A stretch of 64,000 bases of DNA from Streptomyces alboniger (GTDB taxonomy: Bacteria > Actinomycetota > Actinomycetes > Streptomycetales > Streptomycetaceae): contig NZ_CP023695.1 in NCBI RefSeq assembly GCF_008704395.1, positions 2,356,001-2,420,000 of the forward strand, written 5' to 3'. The translations under genes were made by a program, and so were the position numbers. Below the pieces are notes generated by a model. That model had not been told where the DNA came from and made no database searches. It saw only the letters and a list, made by a program, of their open reading frames with translations. This document shows, piece by piece, positions 8,343 through 18,538 of the stretch. Numbering within the stretch: the first letter of the stretch is position 1; every line of letters begins with the position of its first letter.

Positions 8343-9187
8343 ACCCCGCCGGAGAGCGCGCGGTGGGCACCGCCCGGCGGGCCCGCCCCATTCGCCTGGG
8401 GCCCCGCTCGATCGCCGCGCTCGCGCTGGTCAGCGCGGTGGGTGTGGTCGCCTTCGGGTGGCCGCTGCTGTCCAGCGGGGGTTCGGGGTTCGCCGAGCAC
8501 GCGCAGGACGCGCCGTGGCTGTTCGCGGCGCTGCTGCCGCTGCTGCTCGCCGTGGTCGTGGCGACCGTCGCGGACGTCGGCCTGGACGCGAAGGCGATCG
8601 CCATGCTCGGGGTGCTGGCCGCCGCGGGCGCCGCGCTGCGCCCGCTGGGCGCGGGCACGGCGGGCATCGAGCCGATGTTCTTCCTGATGGTGCTGAGCGG
8701 GCGGGTGCTCGGGCCCGGCTTCGGATTCGTGCTCGGGGCGGTGTCGATGTTCGCGTCGGCGCTGCTCACCGGGGGCGTCGGCCCCTGGATGCCGTTCCAG
8801 ATGCTGTCGATGGGCTGGGTGTGCATGGGGGCGGGGCTGCTTCCGGGGGCCGACACTCTGCGGGGGCGCCGCGAGCTGTGGCTGCTCGCGGCCTATGGGG
8901 CGGTCTCCGCCGTCCTGTACGGCACGGCCATGAACCTCCAGGGCTGGCCCTACCTGGGCGGGATGGCCACCGGCGTCTCCTTCCAGCCGGGCGACCCCCT
9001 CGCGGAGAACCTCGGCCGCTTCATCGCGTACTGCCTGGCCACCTCGCTCGGCTGGGACCTGCCGCGGGCCGTCGTCACGGTCCTGCTGAGCCTGACGCTC
9101 GGGCCCGCCGTTCTGAAGGCGCTGCGCCGGGCCACACGGCGGGCGGCTTTCGAGGCGCCGGTCACATTCGAGGCGCCCAAGCCGTAA
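8339..9187 (+). CDS. ECF transporter S component (substrate-binding membrane subunit)
   Basis: A 282-residue membrane protein with about six hydrophobic segments, last in the riboswitch operon. The motif RVLGPGFGFVLGAVSMFASALLTGG is typical of ECF S components. The GTG start overlaps the ATPase stop (GTGA). It should determine substrate specificity; the upstream cobalamin riboswitch points to B12 or a corrinoid. An alternative start further upstream would run into the ATPase gene and is less likely. Confidence 0.85.
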   Translation: MNPAGERAVGTARRARPIRLGPRSIAALALVSAVGVVAFGWPLLSSGGSGFAEHAQDAPWLFAALLPLLLAVVVATVADVGLDAKAIAMLGVLAAAGAALRPLGAGTAGIEPMFFLMVLSGRVLGPGFGFVLGAVSMFASALLTGGVGPWMPFQMLSMGWVCMGAGLLPGADTLRGRRELWLLAAYGAVSAVLYGTAMNLQGWPYLGGMATGVSFQPGDPLAENLGRFIAYCLATSLGWDLPRAVVTVLLSLTLGPAVLKALRRATRRAAFEAPVTFEAPKP

Positions 9188-9524
9188 GGGGCTCCGCGCT
9201 CTGCGTGACATCGAGGCCTCGTATCCGTGAGGCGGCCCACAGGACCTTGGTCCTCTACTAGGCGGGCCCGTAGACCGGATCTCTTGATGTACATGCATCA
9301 ATCACCGCGCTGACCTGGGGATTGAGAGCCGGATCACAGACGGGACATTCGACTCAGGTGCGACTTCCACTAGTAAAAGGGGTCATTGCGGCGGCGTCCT
9401 GAGCCTGTTTCTCTGGATGAGTCGCAGGGCGCCGACGTCCCCTCGGGAACTCGGCGCCTCCGCATGTCCCCCACGTTCCACGGCACGCACCGCGACAGCC
9501 CCGCCCCCCACCGGAAGGTCCTCT
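9188..9524. other. Intergenic region with palindromes
   Basis: No gene is seen. AGGACCTTGGTCCT at 9241-9254 is a short hairpin that may end the ECF operon. TTGATGTACATGCATCAA at 9284-9301 is a dyad that could be an operator for the next gene. GGCGCCGA and TCGGCGCC (9428-9458) form a strong leader hairpin about 65 bp before the transglycosylase start. Confidence 0.5.
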
Positions 9525-9980
9525 GTGTCCGCCTCGCTCATCCGCCGCATCGCTTCCCCGAAGAAGACCCTCGCCGGCGGCCTCGTCGCCGCTGCCGCCA
9601 CCGGCATGGTCTTCGCCGCGGCCCCGGCCCAGGCAGCCACCCCGACCACCGCGAAGGCCACCGCCCCGGCCGCCGCTCCCGCCGCCGCCCCGACCTCCGC
9701 CAAGGCGATCGCCAAGGCGAAGATCTCGGACCCCGCGCAGTTCGCCGCGTTCGACAAGATCGTCTCGCACGAGAGCGGCTGGGACGTCAACGCGACGAAC
9801 TCCTCCTCCGGCGCCTACGGCCTGGTCCAGGCGCTGCCCGGCTCGAAGATGGCCTCGGCGGGCGCCGACTGGAAGACCAACCCGGAGACCCAGATCGAGT
9901 GGGGCCTGAAGTACATGAACGAGCGCTACGGCAGCCCTGTCGGCGCGTGGAACCACTGGCAGGCCAACGGCTGGTACTGA
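9525..9980 (+). CDS. Secreted transglycosylase-like (SLT/Rpf-type) protein
   Basis: A 151-residue exported muralytic protein. A Sec signal (KKTLAGGLVAAAATGMVFAAAPAQAA) is followed by an Ala/Pro/Thr-rich spacer and a lysozyme-like domain. The catalytic Glu is probably in IVSHESGWDV, with the fold motifs GAYGLVQALPGSKM and MNERYGSPVGAWNHW. It should cleave glycan strands of peptidoglycan during growth or germination. I chose GTG 9525 because GGAAGG lies 6 bases upstream and it places the basic n-region at the start. The longer frame from 9417 would lack a usable signal peptide. A structured leader precedes it. Confidence 0.87.
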   Translation: MSASLIRRIASPKKTLAGGLVAAAATGMVFAAAPAQAATPTTAKATAPAAAPAAAPTSAKAIAKAKISDPAQFAAFDKIVSHESGWDVNATNSSSGAYGLVQALPGSKMASAGADWKTNPETQIEWGLKYMNERYGSPVGAWNHWQANGWY

Positions 9981-10058
9981 GTCTGGCGGGGCGCCCTTAG
10001 CGGGCTTGTATCGCACCGCCAGATCGCCTCACCGTCAGATCACCGGCTTCGCCGAGTT

Positions 10059-10083
10059 CGTCCTCAAACGCCGGACGGGCTGA
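10059..10083. repeat. Streptomyces intergenic repeat, copy A
   Basis: A 25-bp segment (core CTCAAACGCCGGACGGGC) is identical to 18539-18563. Both copies sit just after a plus-strand gene in a convergent intergenic region. Further partial copies follow at 10112-10130. Confidence 0.7.
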
Positions 10084-10111
10084 GATGCCAGCGCCGCGCG
10101 GGCTGAATGCC

Positions 10112-10151
10112 AAGCGCCGGACGGGCTGGATATCCAGCCCGCCCGGCGTTT
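10112..10151. terminator. Bidirectional terminator hairpin
   Basis: Two 19-base arms (10112-10130 and 10133-10151), nearly perfectly complementary with a TA loop, lie between the convergent transglycosylase and thiolase genes. The arms are built from the GCCGGACGGGCT repeat. It can terminate transcription from both sides. Confidence 0.75.
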
Positions 10152-10168
10152 GTGGTTCCAGCGGCTTT

Positions 10169-11395
<1,227 letters not shown>

Positions 11396-11396
11396 C

Positions 11397-11410
11397 TAGT
11401 ACGCGTTCTA
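11397..11410. promoter_or_regulatory. KstR-like operator, copy 3
   Basis: TAGTACGCGTTCTA fits TNNAACNNGTTNNA with one mismatch. The dyad extends to AACTAGTACGCGTTCTAGTT (11394-11413). It is 59-72 bp upstream of the thiolase start. Confidence 0.62.
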
Positions 11411-11517
11411 GTTCTGTTCTGCAGTCTGCTGAGCGGGACCCCGGCGCCGCAAGGGTCGTGCACGCACCTTGCGCGGGGCGCGCGCCCAACCGCCCCCTCC
11501 ATGGGCCTTGCCTCTTG

Positions 11518-11531
11518 TAGAACCCGTTACT
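11518..11531. promoter_or_regulatory. KstR-like operator, copy 4
   Basis: TAGAACCCGTTACT keeps the AAC-NN-GTT core and differs from the consensus only at the last base. It is 61-74 bp upstream of the P450 start, the same distance as the other copies from their genes. This is the weakest of the four. Confidence 0.5.
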
Positions 11532-11591
11532 ACCTTGCCTGCCAAGCCTGCTGACGGCACGTCAGAACTCAGCTCACGCCAGGAGTTGCCG

Positions 11592-12836
11592 ATGCCCTGT
11601 CCAGCGCTGCCCGACGGGTTCGACTTCACCGACCCGGACCTGCTTCAAGACCGCGTGCCCCTCCCGGAGTTCGCACAGCTGCGGCAGACGGAACCGGTGC
11701 GCTGGATCGCCCAGCGGCCGCGCGTCTCCGGTTTCGACGACGCGGGATACTGGGCCGTCACACGGCACGAGGACGTCAAGTACGTCTCCACACACCCGGA
11801 GTTGTACTCCTCCAACCTCAACACCGCGGTCATCCGCTTCAACGAGTCGATCAGCCGCGACCAGATCGAGGTCCAGAAGCTGATCATGCTCAACATGGAC
11901 CCGCCCGAGCACACCCGGGTCCGGCAGATCGTGCAGCGCGGCTTCACGCCCCGCGCCATCCGCTCGCTGGAACAGGCCCTGCGCGAGCGCGCCCGCTCCA
12001 TCGTCACGACGGCGCTGGAGCAGGCGGGCCCCGACGGCGCCTTCGACTTCGTCACGAACGTCGCCGTCGAACTGCCGCTCCAGGCCATCGCCGAGCTGAT
12101 CGGGGTTCCGCAGGAGGACCGCTCCAAGATCTTCGACTGGTCCAACAAGATGGCGGGGTACGACGATCCGGAGTACGCCATCACCGAGGAGATCGGCGCC
12201 GAGGCGGCACTGGAGATCGTCAGTTACGCGATGAACCTCGCCGCGGCCCGCAAGGAGTGCCCGGCCAAGGACATCGTCAGCCGGCTCGTGGCGGCGGAGG
12301 ACGAGGGCAACCTCTCGGGGGACGAGTTCGGCTTCTTCGTGATCCTGCTGGCGGTGGCCGGAAACGAGACGACCCGCAACGCCATCACCCACGGCATGCA
12401 CGCCTTCCTCACCCATCCGGACCAATGGGAGCTGTACAAACGCGAACGTCCCGACACGACGGCGGAGGAGATCGTGCGCTGGGCGACCCCGGTCGTCTCC
12501 TTCCAGCGCACCGCGACGCGGGACACGGAGCTGGGCGGCGCCCGGATCAGGCGGGGCGACCGCGTCGGCATCTTCTACTCCTCCGCCAACCACGACCCCG
12601 AAGTCTTCGACGACCCGGGCGCCTTCGACATCACCCGCGACCCCAACCCGCACCTCGGATTCGGCGGCGGCGGCCCCCACTTCTGCCTCGGCAAGTCCCT
12701 CGCGGTCCTGGAGATCAACCTCATCTTCCACGCGATCGCCGACGCCATGCCGGGCCTGCGGCTGGCGGCCGACCCGCGCAGGCTCCGTTCGGCCTGGCTC
12801 AACGGCGTCAAGGAACTCCAGGTCAGCACCCGCTGA
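11592..12836 (+). CDS. Cytochrome P450, CYP125-like (steroid C26-hydroxylase)
   Basis: A 414-residue P450. It has I-helix AGNETTRN (256-263), heme Cys365 in GFGGGGPHFCLGK, and the B/C region KLIMLNMDPPEHTRVR. The opening LPDGFDFTDPDLL, the central ELPLQAIAELIGVPQEDR and the end RLRSAWLNGVKELQV follow mycobacterial CYP125A1 closely. CYP125 enzymes oxidise the terminal side-chain carbon of cholesterol or cholestenone and need a ferredoxin and reductase. ATG 11592 has AGGAG 6 bases upstream; a longer frame from 11469 does not. The ferredoxin at 253-486 is a candidate donor. Family assignment is strong, substrate is inferred. Confidence 0.92.
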   Translation: MPCPALPDGFDFTDPDLLQDRVPLPEFAQLRQTEPVRWIAQRPRVSGFDDAGYWAVTRHEDVKYVSTHPELYSSNLNTAVIRFNESISRDQIEVQKLIMLNMDPPEHTRVRQIVQRGFTPRAIRSLEQALRERARSIVTTALEQAGPDGAFDFVTNVAVELPLQAIAELIGVPQEDRSKIFDWSNKMAGYDDPEYAITEEIGAEAALEIVSYAMNLAAARKECPAKDIVSRLVAAEDEGNLSGDEFGFFVILLAVAGNETTRNAITHGMHAFLTHPDQWELYKRERPDTTAEEIVRWATPVVSFQRTATRDTELGGARIRRGDRVGIFYSSANHDPEVFDDPGAFDITRDPNPHLGFGGGGPHFCLGKSLAVLEINLIFHAIADAMPGLRLAADPRRLRSAWLNGVKELQVSTR

Positions 12837-12927
12837 CCCGCCGGCCTTCTTTACGGAACCAACGTCTACGTTGCGCGCCGCGTCTGGAGAGGTGAACCTT
12901 GCCTCTCCAAGACTCCGAACGGAAACG

Positions 12928-14559
12928 GTGGCCGTGGTCTCTGCCGAGTTCTCGATCGCCCCGTCCGGCAGCGCGCCCACCGAGCGGAAGTCCTCCTTCC
13001 GGGCGTTTTGCCGACGGCACCGCGTACCGCTGCTCGCCACCGCCCCCACCCTTCCCCTGTACGCGGTGTGGGCGGCGTTCCTCGCGACGGGCGGCGGCGA
13101 CCTCGCCGCGCAGGAGGCCTGGGCGCGGTTCGCCTCCGAGCACGGGACGGCGGCGTACAGCCTGTTCTGGTACGGCGGCATGCACACCGCCAACTACAGC
13201 CTGATCTCGCCCTATCTGATGGCCGCGGTCGGAGTGAGGACCGTGACGGTGCTCTCCGGGGTCGCGGGCGCCTGTCTGGTGGCCGCGCTCGTCGAGCGCA
13301 CCGGCATCCGCAAGCCCCTGTGGCCCGCCGTGCTCGCCTCGCTCGGCGTGTGGTGCAACGTCGCGTCGGGGCGTACGACGTTCGCGCTCGGCATCGCCTT
13401 CGCCTTCGCCGCCTGTCTGGCGCTCGTGCGGGAGCGGCGGCGCGTCGGCCTCGCCGTGGTCTGCGCGGCGCTCGCCACCATGGGATCGCCGGTCGCCGGC
13501 CTCTTCCTGCTGGTCGCGGGCGCGGGCTACTTCTTCGTACGCGACTGGACGCACGCCGCCGCGCTGATCGCGCCGCCCGTCCTCGTCGTGGCGGCCACGA
13601 CGGTGCTCTTCCCGTTCACCGGCGAGCACTTGATGCCCTTCGACCGGATCTTCCCGCCCGTCGTGGTCAGCCTGGTGCTGATCCTCGCGGGCCCCCGCGA
13701 GTGGCGTGTACTGCGCTGGGGCGCGGGCGTCTACGCGGTCGGGACCGTGCTCACGTATCTCATCCCCTCCCCGATCGGCACCAACGTCGAGCGCCTCGCC
13801 GAGCTGGTCGGGCCCGCCGCGCTGCTCGCGGCGCTGCTCGCGACGGGGCGCGACCGGGCGCGGCGGATCGCGCTGACGGTGGCGCTGGTGCTCTGCTCCG
13901 GCTGGGTCGTGCAGAAGACCGTCGACGACCTCGTCGTGTCCACGAAGGTGCCCAAGTGGGCGGTCGACACCCATGGCGTGGTGCGCGAGCTGGAGAGCCT
14001 GGGCGCCGACCGCACCCGCGTCGAGGTCGTCCCGGCCCGCAACCACCGCGAGGCCACCGCCCTCGCCCCCTACGTGAACATGGCGCGCGGCTGGAACCGT
14101 CAGCTCGACATCGAGCGCGGCCGCCTCTTCTACGACGGGACGTTCTCGGCGGCCACCTACCGCGCCTGGCTGGACCGGTGGGCCGTGGGATACGTCGTGC
14201 TGCCCTCGGGCAAGCCGGACGGGTTCGCGCAGGACGAGGCGGAGCTGGTGGCGAGCGGCCCCGAGTGGCTGGAGCCGGTGTGGAAGGACGCCAACTGGCG
14301 GATCTTCCGGGTGAAGAACCCGGTGCCGCTGGTGTCTGAGCCCGCGTCCGTCGTGCGCGCCACGGGCTCAGACGTGGTGGTGCGCGTCCCGCGGCGGGGC
14401 TCGGTGACCGTGCGCCTGGTGTACTCGCCGTGGCTCCGGGCCGAGGGGGCCTGCCTGAAGCAGGACGGCGAGTACACCCGGCTCTCGGTGCCCGGCCCCG
14501 GCACCTACCGGATCAGCTCGGGGTACCGTCCTTCGCCGAGTGCTTCGACGTGTGGGTGA
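12928..14559 (+). CDS. Polytopic membrane protein of unknown function
   Basis: About 543 residues with roughly ten hydrophobic segments in the first two thirds, then a ~170-residue soluble C-terminal part with a conserved-looking YVNMARGWNRQLDIERGRLFYDG stretch, which I quote only as positions near 14070-14140. The layout (many helices then a periplasmic domain) resembles GT-C glycosyltransferases, but no catalytic Asp motif is certain. The start is uncertain: GTG 12928 or GTG 12934 follow CGGAAAC, and GTG 12892 is also possible. Its 3' end overlaps the oppositely transcribed GT87/PAP2 gene by 47 bp. Function is not recognised. Confidence 0.7.
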   Translation: MAVVSAEFSIAPSGSAPTERKSSFRAFCRRHRVPLLATAPTLPLYAVWAAFLATGGGDLAAQEAWARFASEHGTAAYSLFWYGGMHTANYSLISPYLMAAVGVRTVTVLSGVAGACLVAALVERTGIRKPLWPAVLASLGVWCNVASGRTTFALGIAFAFAACLALVRERRRVGLAVVCAALATMGSPVAGLFLLVAGAGYFFVRDWTHAAALIAPPVLVVAATTVLFPFTGEHLMPFDRIFPPVVVSLVLILAGPREWRVLRWGAGVYAVGTVLTYLIPSPIGTNVERLAELVGPAALLAALLATGRDRARRIALTVALVLCSGWVVQKTVDDLVVSTKVPKWAVDTHGVVRELESLGADRTRVEVVPARNHREATALAPYVNMARGWNRQLDIERGRLFYDGTFSAATYRAWLDRWAVGYVVLPSGKPDGFAQDEAELVASGPEWLEPVWKDANWRIFRVKNPVPLVSEPASVVRATGSDVVVRVPRRGSVTVRLVYSPWLRAEGACLKQDGEYTRLSVPGPGTYRISSGYRPSPSASTCG

Positions 14560-16648
14560 GGGGCGGCGCCCCGGCGGCTTCGGTGGCCGTGGGGGCCTTC
14601 AGGGGCCTGCTCACGCGGGACCCCGTGAGCAGGTAGGTGAGGCCGAAGCCCGCCCCGACCACGGCCGCGCCGCCCGCCGCGTCGAGCACCCAGTGGTTGC
14701 CGGTGCCGACGATCGCGCAGAGCGTGAGGAACGGATGCAGCAGGCCGAGCGCCTTCATCCACCCCTTGGGCGCGACGACCAGGACGACCAGGCCGCACCA
14801 CAGGGACCAGCCGAAGTGCAGCGAGGGCATCGCCGCGTACTGGTTGGTGAGGTCGGTCAGCGTGCCGTAGTTCGGCTTGCTGAAGTCCTGCACGCCGTGC
14901 ACCGTGTCGACGAACCCGAGGTCCGGCATCAGGCGCGGCGGGGCGAGCGGGTAGGCCCAGAAGCCGACGAGGGCGAGGACGGTCGCGAAGCCGAGCGCGG
15001 AGCGCGCCCAGCGGTACTCGGCGGGGCGGCGCGCGTAGAGGACGGCGAGGACGCTCAGCGGCACCACGAAGTGGAACGACGTGTAGTAGAAGTTGAAGAA
15101 GTCCTCCAGCCAACCGGTCCGTGCCGTCAGGTGGTTGAACCAGTGCTCCACGTCGATGCGCAGGAACTTCTCGATCGCGTGGATCTGTTCGCCGTGCTGC
15201 TCGGCCGTGGCCCGGCCCCCGGAGATGGTGCCACCGGTCGCGGCGAGCCTGACCTGCTGGTACGCGGAGTAGCCGACGCGGATCAGGAGGAGTTCCAGCA
15301 GGAGGTTCGGGCGGGTCAGCACGCGCCGCCAGAACGGCAGCAGCGGCACCCGGCTCCAGCGGGCCGGGGCGGGAGCGGCGTAGTCGGTGGGGATCGGGTG
15401 CTCGTACTGCGGGTGCGCGCGGAGGAGGAACGGTACGGCGACGGCGGCGGCGAGGGCGGTGATCAGCACGACGTTGTCGCGGACCGGTTCGGTGACCGGC
15501 ATGTGCGGCAGCATCATCGTGGCGGGCAGCGTCGACATGAGGACGACGGCCACCGGCCACACGTACCGGTCCGACCGGCGCTTGCCGACCCTGCCGACCA
15601 CCGCGAAGAGCACCCACAGGAGCTGGTGCTGCCAGGTCGTCGGCGAGACCGCGACCGCCACGCAGCCGGTGATCGCGGTGGCGAGGAGCAGCTGCCCGTC
15701 CTTGGCGTAGCGCACGGCGCGGCGCAGGCCGAGGAGGGCGACGGCGGCGCTCAGGAGCAGGAAGAGACCTGTCTCCAGGGGCCCTTCGAGACCGAGGCGC
15801 AGGAGCATGCCGTGCAGGGACTGGTTGGCGTTGGCGTCCGGGCTCGCGCCGAGACCCGCTCCCGCGAGGTGGTGGACCCAGTACGTCGATGAGTCGTGCG
15901 GCATCGCGGCCCAGGCGAGGACCGTGCAGGCGGCGAAGGAGACGCCGGTGGACGCGGCGGCCTTCTTGCGGCCGGTGAACCACAGGAGGCCGGCGAAGAG
16001 CAGCATGGTCGGTTGCAGCGCGGCGCCGATGCCGATCAGGAGGCCGCTCGGACGCTCGCCGCGCACGGCGAAGAGGCCGAGCAGGACGAGGAGGACCGGG
16101 ATGATGCTGGTCTGGCCGAGGTGAAGGGTGTTGCGCACCGGCAGCGACAGGATCAGCAGGCTGATCGCCACGGGGGCGGCGAGCAGCGAGGTGCGCCGGG
16201 AGACGGGCCGGGGGAGGGCGCGGGCGGCGATCAGGCCCAGGACGACGACGAGGCCGAGGGTGCCGAAGGTCCAGGCCCAGCCGAGGGCCTGCTCTCCCGA
16301 GCGGGCGAGCGGTTTGAGGACGAGGCCCGCGAAGGGCGGTCCCGTGAAGGGCGGTCCCGTGAAGGGCGGTCCCGTGAACCTGTCCGCGTCATAGAGGGAG
16401 CCGTTGACGTGCAGTACGCCGTTCGGCCCGAGCCAGGTCTCCAGGTCGGTGAGGCGCTCGCCCTCGGGGGTGCGCAGGACGACGGCCACCTGCCGGATCG
16501 CCAGGACCGCGGCGATCAGCCAGAGGACGGCGCGGGCCGCTCCGATCCGCGTCCCGGGTCCGTCGGCCTGCCCCGCGCCCACGGCATCGCCGGATCCGCT
16601 GTGCTCCACGTTCGCCACGCCCCGTCGGACCTCCCGCCCGATCGTCAT
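14513..16648 (-). CDS. Bifunctional GT87 glycosyltransferase / PAP2 phosphatase
   Basis: A 711-residue fusion membrane protein. The N-terminal ~400 residues are a GT87 (DUF2029, PimE-like) polyprenol-phosphate mannosyltransferase-type domain. The C-terminal ~280 residues form an inositol-phosphoceramide-synthase/PAP2-type domain with AAMPSLHFGWSLW and GTGNHWVLDAAGG, which carry the catalytic His residues. It probably acts on lipid-linked sugars or phospho-lipids in the membrane. A threefold FTGPP repeat near residues 91-105 comes from a 15-bp tandem repeat (16331-16375). The two activities in one chain suggest coupled glycosyl transfer and phosphate or head-group release. Confidence 0.88.
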   Translation of the reverse strand: MTIGREVRRGVANVEHSGSGDAVGAGQADGPGTRIGAARAVLWLIAAVLAIRQVAVVLRTPEGERLTDLETWLGPNGVLHVNGSLYDADRFTGPPFTGPPFTGPPFAGLVLKPLARSGEQALGWAWTFGTLGLVVVLGLIAARALPRPVSRRTSLLAAPVAISLLILSLPVRNTLHLGQTSIIPVLLVLLGLFAVRGERPSGLLIGIGAALQPTMLLFAGLLWFTGRKKAAASTGVSFAACTVLAWAAMPHDSSTYWVHHLAGAGLGASPDANANQSLHGMLLRLGLEGPLETGLFLLLSAAVALLGLRRAVRYAKDGQLLLATAITGCVAVAVSPTTWQHQLLWVLFAVVGRVGKRRSDRYVWPVAVVLMSTLPATMMLPHMPVTEPVRDNVVLITALAAAVAVPFLLRAHPQYEHPIPTDYAAPAPARWSRVPLLPFWRRVLTRPNLLLELLLIRVGYSAYQQVRLAATGGTISGGRATAEQHGEQIHAIEKFLRIDVEHWFNHLTARTGWLEDFFNFYYTSFHFVVPLSVLAVLYARRPAEYRWARSALGFATVLALVGFWAYPLAPPRLMPDLGFVDTVHGVQDFSKPNYGTLTDLTNQYAAMPSLHFGWSLWCGLVVLVVAPKGWMKALGLLHPFLTLCAIVGTGNHWVLDAAGGAAVVGAGFGLTYLLTGSRVSRPLKAPTATEAAGAPPLTHTSKHSAKDGTPS
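16331..16375. repeat. 15-bp in-frame tandem repeat (x3)
   Basis: GAAGGGCGGTCCCGT occurs three times without mismatch inside the GT87/PAP2 gene, adding FTGPP units in an extracytoplasmic loop of the glycosyltransferase domain. Copy number may vary between strains. Confidence 0.9.
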
Positions 16649-17006
16649 GTGCGGCCCTGTCTGTGCGGGGCCCGGTTGCGGCGGCCCGGTCGTGGGCCCG
16701 GATGCGGCCCGGAGGGGTCGCGCCCCGCTGAGAGGGACGCACGCAACCGCCTCTTCACCTGACGGTCACACCGCTTTCTATCGGCTTTTATCGGCCGTAT
16801 CCAACCCGAAACCGGCCGAAATCCCCTCGGCAGCGCGAGCGGCCGTCTCAGCGCGAGGGTCCGCGCAGGCCGACGGGGCGCGGTTCCCGGCCCGGGCCGC
16901 GACATAGATCACAAGTGCGGCTTGTCCCTCCCGCCACAGGAAATGCCGTTTGACCTGGATAACCGCCCTTTCGGTGCGCTATGCGGTCAACCGGGCACCG
17001 AACGTA
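16649..17006. other. Intergenic region between divergent membrane-protein genes
   Basis: No gene is seen. It contains a short direct repeat of TATCGGC near 16777-16800. GTTTGACC (16948-16955) and GGTCAACC (16985-16992) form an imperfect inverted pair 15-60 bp before the transporter start, a possible operator or -35 element. Confidence 0.4.
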
Positions 17007-18518
17007 ATGATGGCTGATGCACCTAAGGTCGCTTTTCGGGCTGCCCCGGTCTCCGTGGGCGGCTCCGTCCTTGTCGTCGACCGAAAGCGGGCGAGCGAAC
17101 CCTTGCCGAGCGCCACATCCGTCGCACTCCGGAAGCCCGAGCCCGCACGGGGGCCCCGTCCCCGGCCCCAGCACGCGGCCGCCCCGGACGGCCCCGCGGG
17201 CGCCACCGTCATCGACCCCGCGATGGTCAAGCGCGCGGTGAAGGCGGCCGCCCTCGGCAACGCGATGGAGTGGTTCGACTTCGGCGTCTACAGCTATATC
17301 GCCGTGACGCTGGGCAAGGTCTTCTTCCCCTCGGGCAACCCCACGGCCCAGCTGCTCTCCACCTTCGGCGCCTTCGCCGCGGCCTTCCTGATCCGCCCGC
17401 TGGGCGGCATGGTCTTCGGCCCGCTCGGCGACCGCGTCGGCCGCCAGAAGATCCTCGCCCTCACCATGATCATGATGGCGGCGGGCACGTTCGCGATCGG
17501 CCTGATCCCCTCCTACGCGACCATCGGCGTCTGGGCCCCGGTACTGCTCCTGCTGGCCCGGCTCGTGCAGGGCTTCTCCACCGGCGGTGAGTACGCAGGG
17601 GCCTCCACGTTCATCGCGGAGTACTCCCCCGACAAGAGGCGGGGCTTTTTCGGCAGCTGGCTGGAGTTCGGCACGCTGGCGGGCTACATCGGCGGCGCGG
17701 GCCTGGTGACGCTGATGACGGCCATGATGTCGTCGCAGGACCTGGTCTCCTGGGGCTGGCGCATCCCCTTCCTGATCGCGGGCCCGATGGGTCTGATCGG
17801 CCTGTATCTGCGGATGCGGCTGGAGGAGACCCCGGCGTTCGCCGCGGAGCTGGAGAAGGCCCACAAGGACGAGCAGACCCGCGCGAAGGTCCGGCTGCGC
17901 GACATGGTCACCGGGCAGTGGAAGGCGCTCCTCCTCTGCATGGGCCTGGTCCTGGTCTTCAACGTCACCGACTACATGCTGCTCTCGTACATGCCGAGCT
18001 ATCTGACGAGCGAGCTGAAGTACGACGAGACGCACGGGCTGCTCGTCATCCTGGCCGTCATGGCGCTGATGATGTGCGCCCAGCCGTTCGTCGGCGCGCT
18101 CACGGACCGGGTGGGCCGCCGTCCGGTGATCGCCACGGGCTGCGCGGGCTTCCTCCTCCTCTCCGTCCCCGCCCTCCTCCTGATCCGCGAGGGGTCCCTC
18201 TGGGCGATCGGCCTGGGTCTCGGGGCGCTCGGCCTGCTCCTGGTCTGCTTCACGGCGTCGATGCCGGCGACCCTCCCCGCGCTCTTCCCCACGAAGGTCC
18301 GCTACGGCTCGCTCTCCATCGGCTTCAACATCTCCGTGTCGGTCTTCGGCGGCACGACACCGCTGGTGGTGACGGCGCTGATCGGGGCGACGGGCGACAA
18401 GATGATGCCCGCGTATTACATGATGGCGGCGGCGGTCGTGGGCGGCGTCGCGGTCTGGTACCTGACGGAATCTGCGGGCAGGCCACTGCCTGGGTCTCCG
18501 GCGGCGGTGGAGCGGTAA
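17007..18518 (+). CDS. MHS-family MFS transporter (ProP/KgtP type)
   Basis: About 503 residues with 12 expected membrane helices, a proton symporter of the metabolite:H+ family. Signatures are GNAMEWFDFGVYSYIA at helix 1, GPLGDRVGRQKIL in loop 2-3, QGFSTGGEYAGASTFIAEYSP at helices 4-5 and LTDRVGRRPVIA in loop 8-9. Known members carry proline/betaine, citrate, alpha-ketoglutarate or dicarboxylates; the substrate cannot be chosen here. The N-terminal ~75 residues before VIDPAMVKRAVKAA are poorly conserved-looking, so the start (ATG 17007 or 17010) is provisional. Confidence 0.88.
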   Translation: MMADAPKVAFRAAPVSVGGSVLVVDRKRASEPLPSATSVALRKPEPARGPRPRPQHAAAPDGPAGATVIDPAMVKRAVKAAALGNAMEWFDFGVYSYIAVTLGKVFFPSGNPTAQLLSTFGAFAAAFLIRPLGGMVFGPLGDRVGRQKILALTMIMMAAGTFAIGLIPSYATIGVWAPVLLLLARLVQGFSTGGEYAGASTFIAEYSPDKRRGFFGSWLEFGTLAGYIGGAGLVTLMTAMMSSQDLVSWGWRIPFLIAGPMGLIGLYLRMRLEETPAFAAELEKAHKDEQTRAKVRLRDMVTGQWKALLLCMGLVLVFNVTDYMLLSYMPSYLTSELKYDETHGLLVILAVMALMMCAQPFVGALTDRVGRRPVIATGCAGFLLLSVPALLLIREGSLWAIGLGLGALGLLLVCFTASMPATLPALFPTKVRYGSLSIGFNISVSVFGGTTPLVVTALIGATGDKMMPAYYMMAAAVVGGVAVWYLTESAGRPLPGSPAAVER

Positions 18519-18538
18519 ATCGCCGGCTGCGCCTCGCT

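Noticed and set aside
9525..9980. ydaO-type c-di-AMP riboswitch before the transglycosylase
   Set aside because: I could not find the conserved ydaO core; only a simple GC hairpin is visible.
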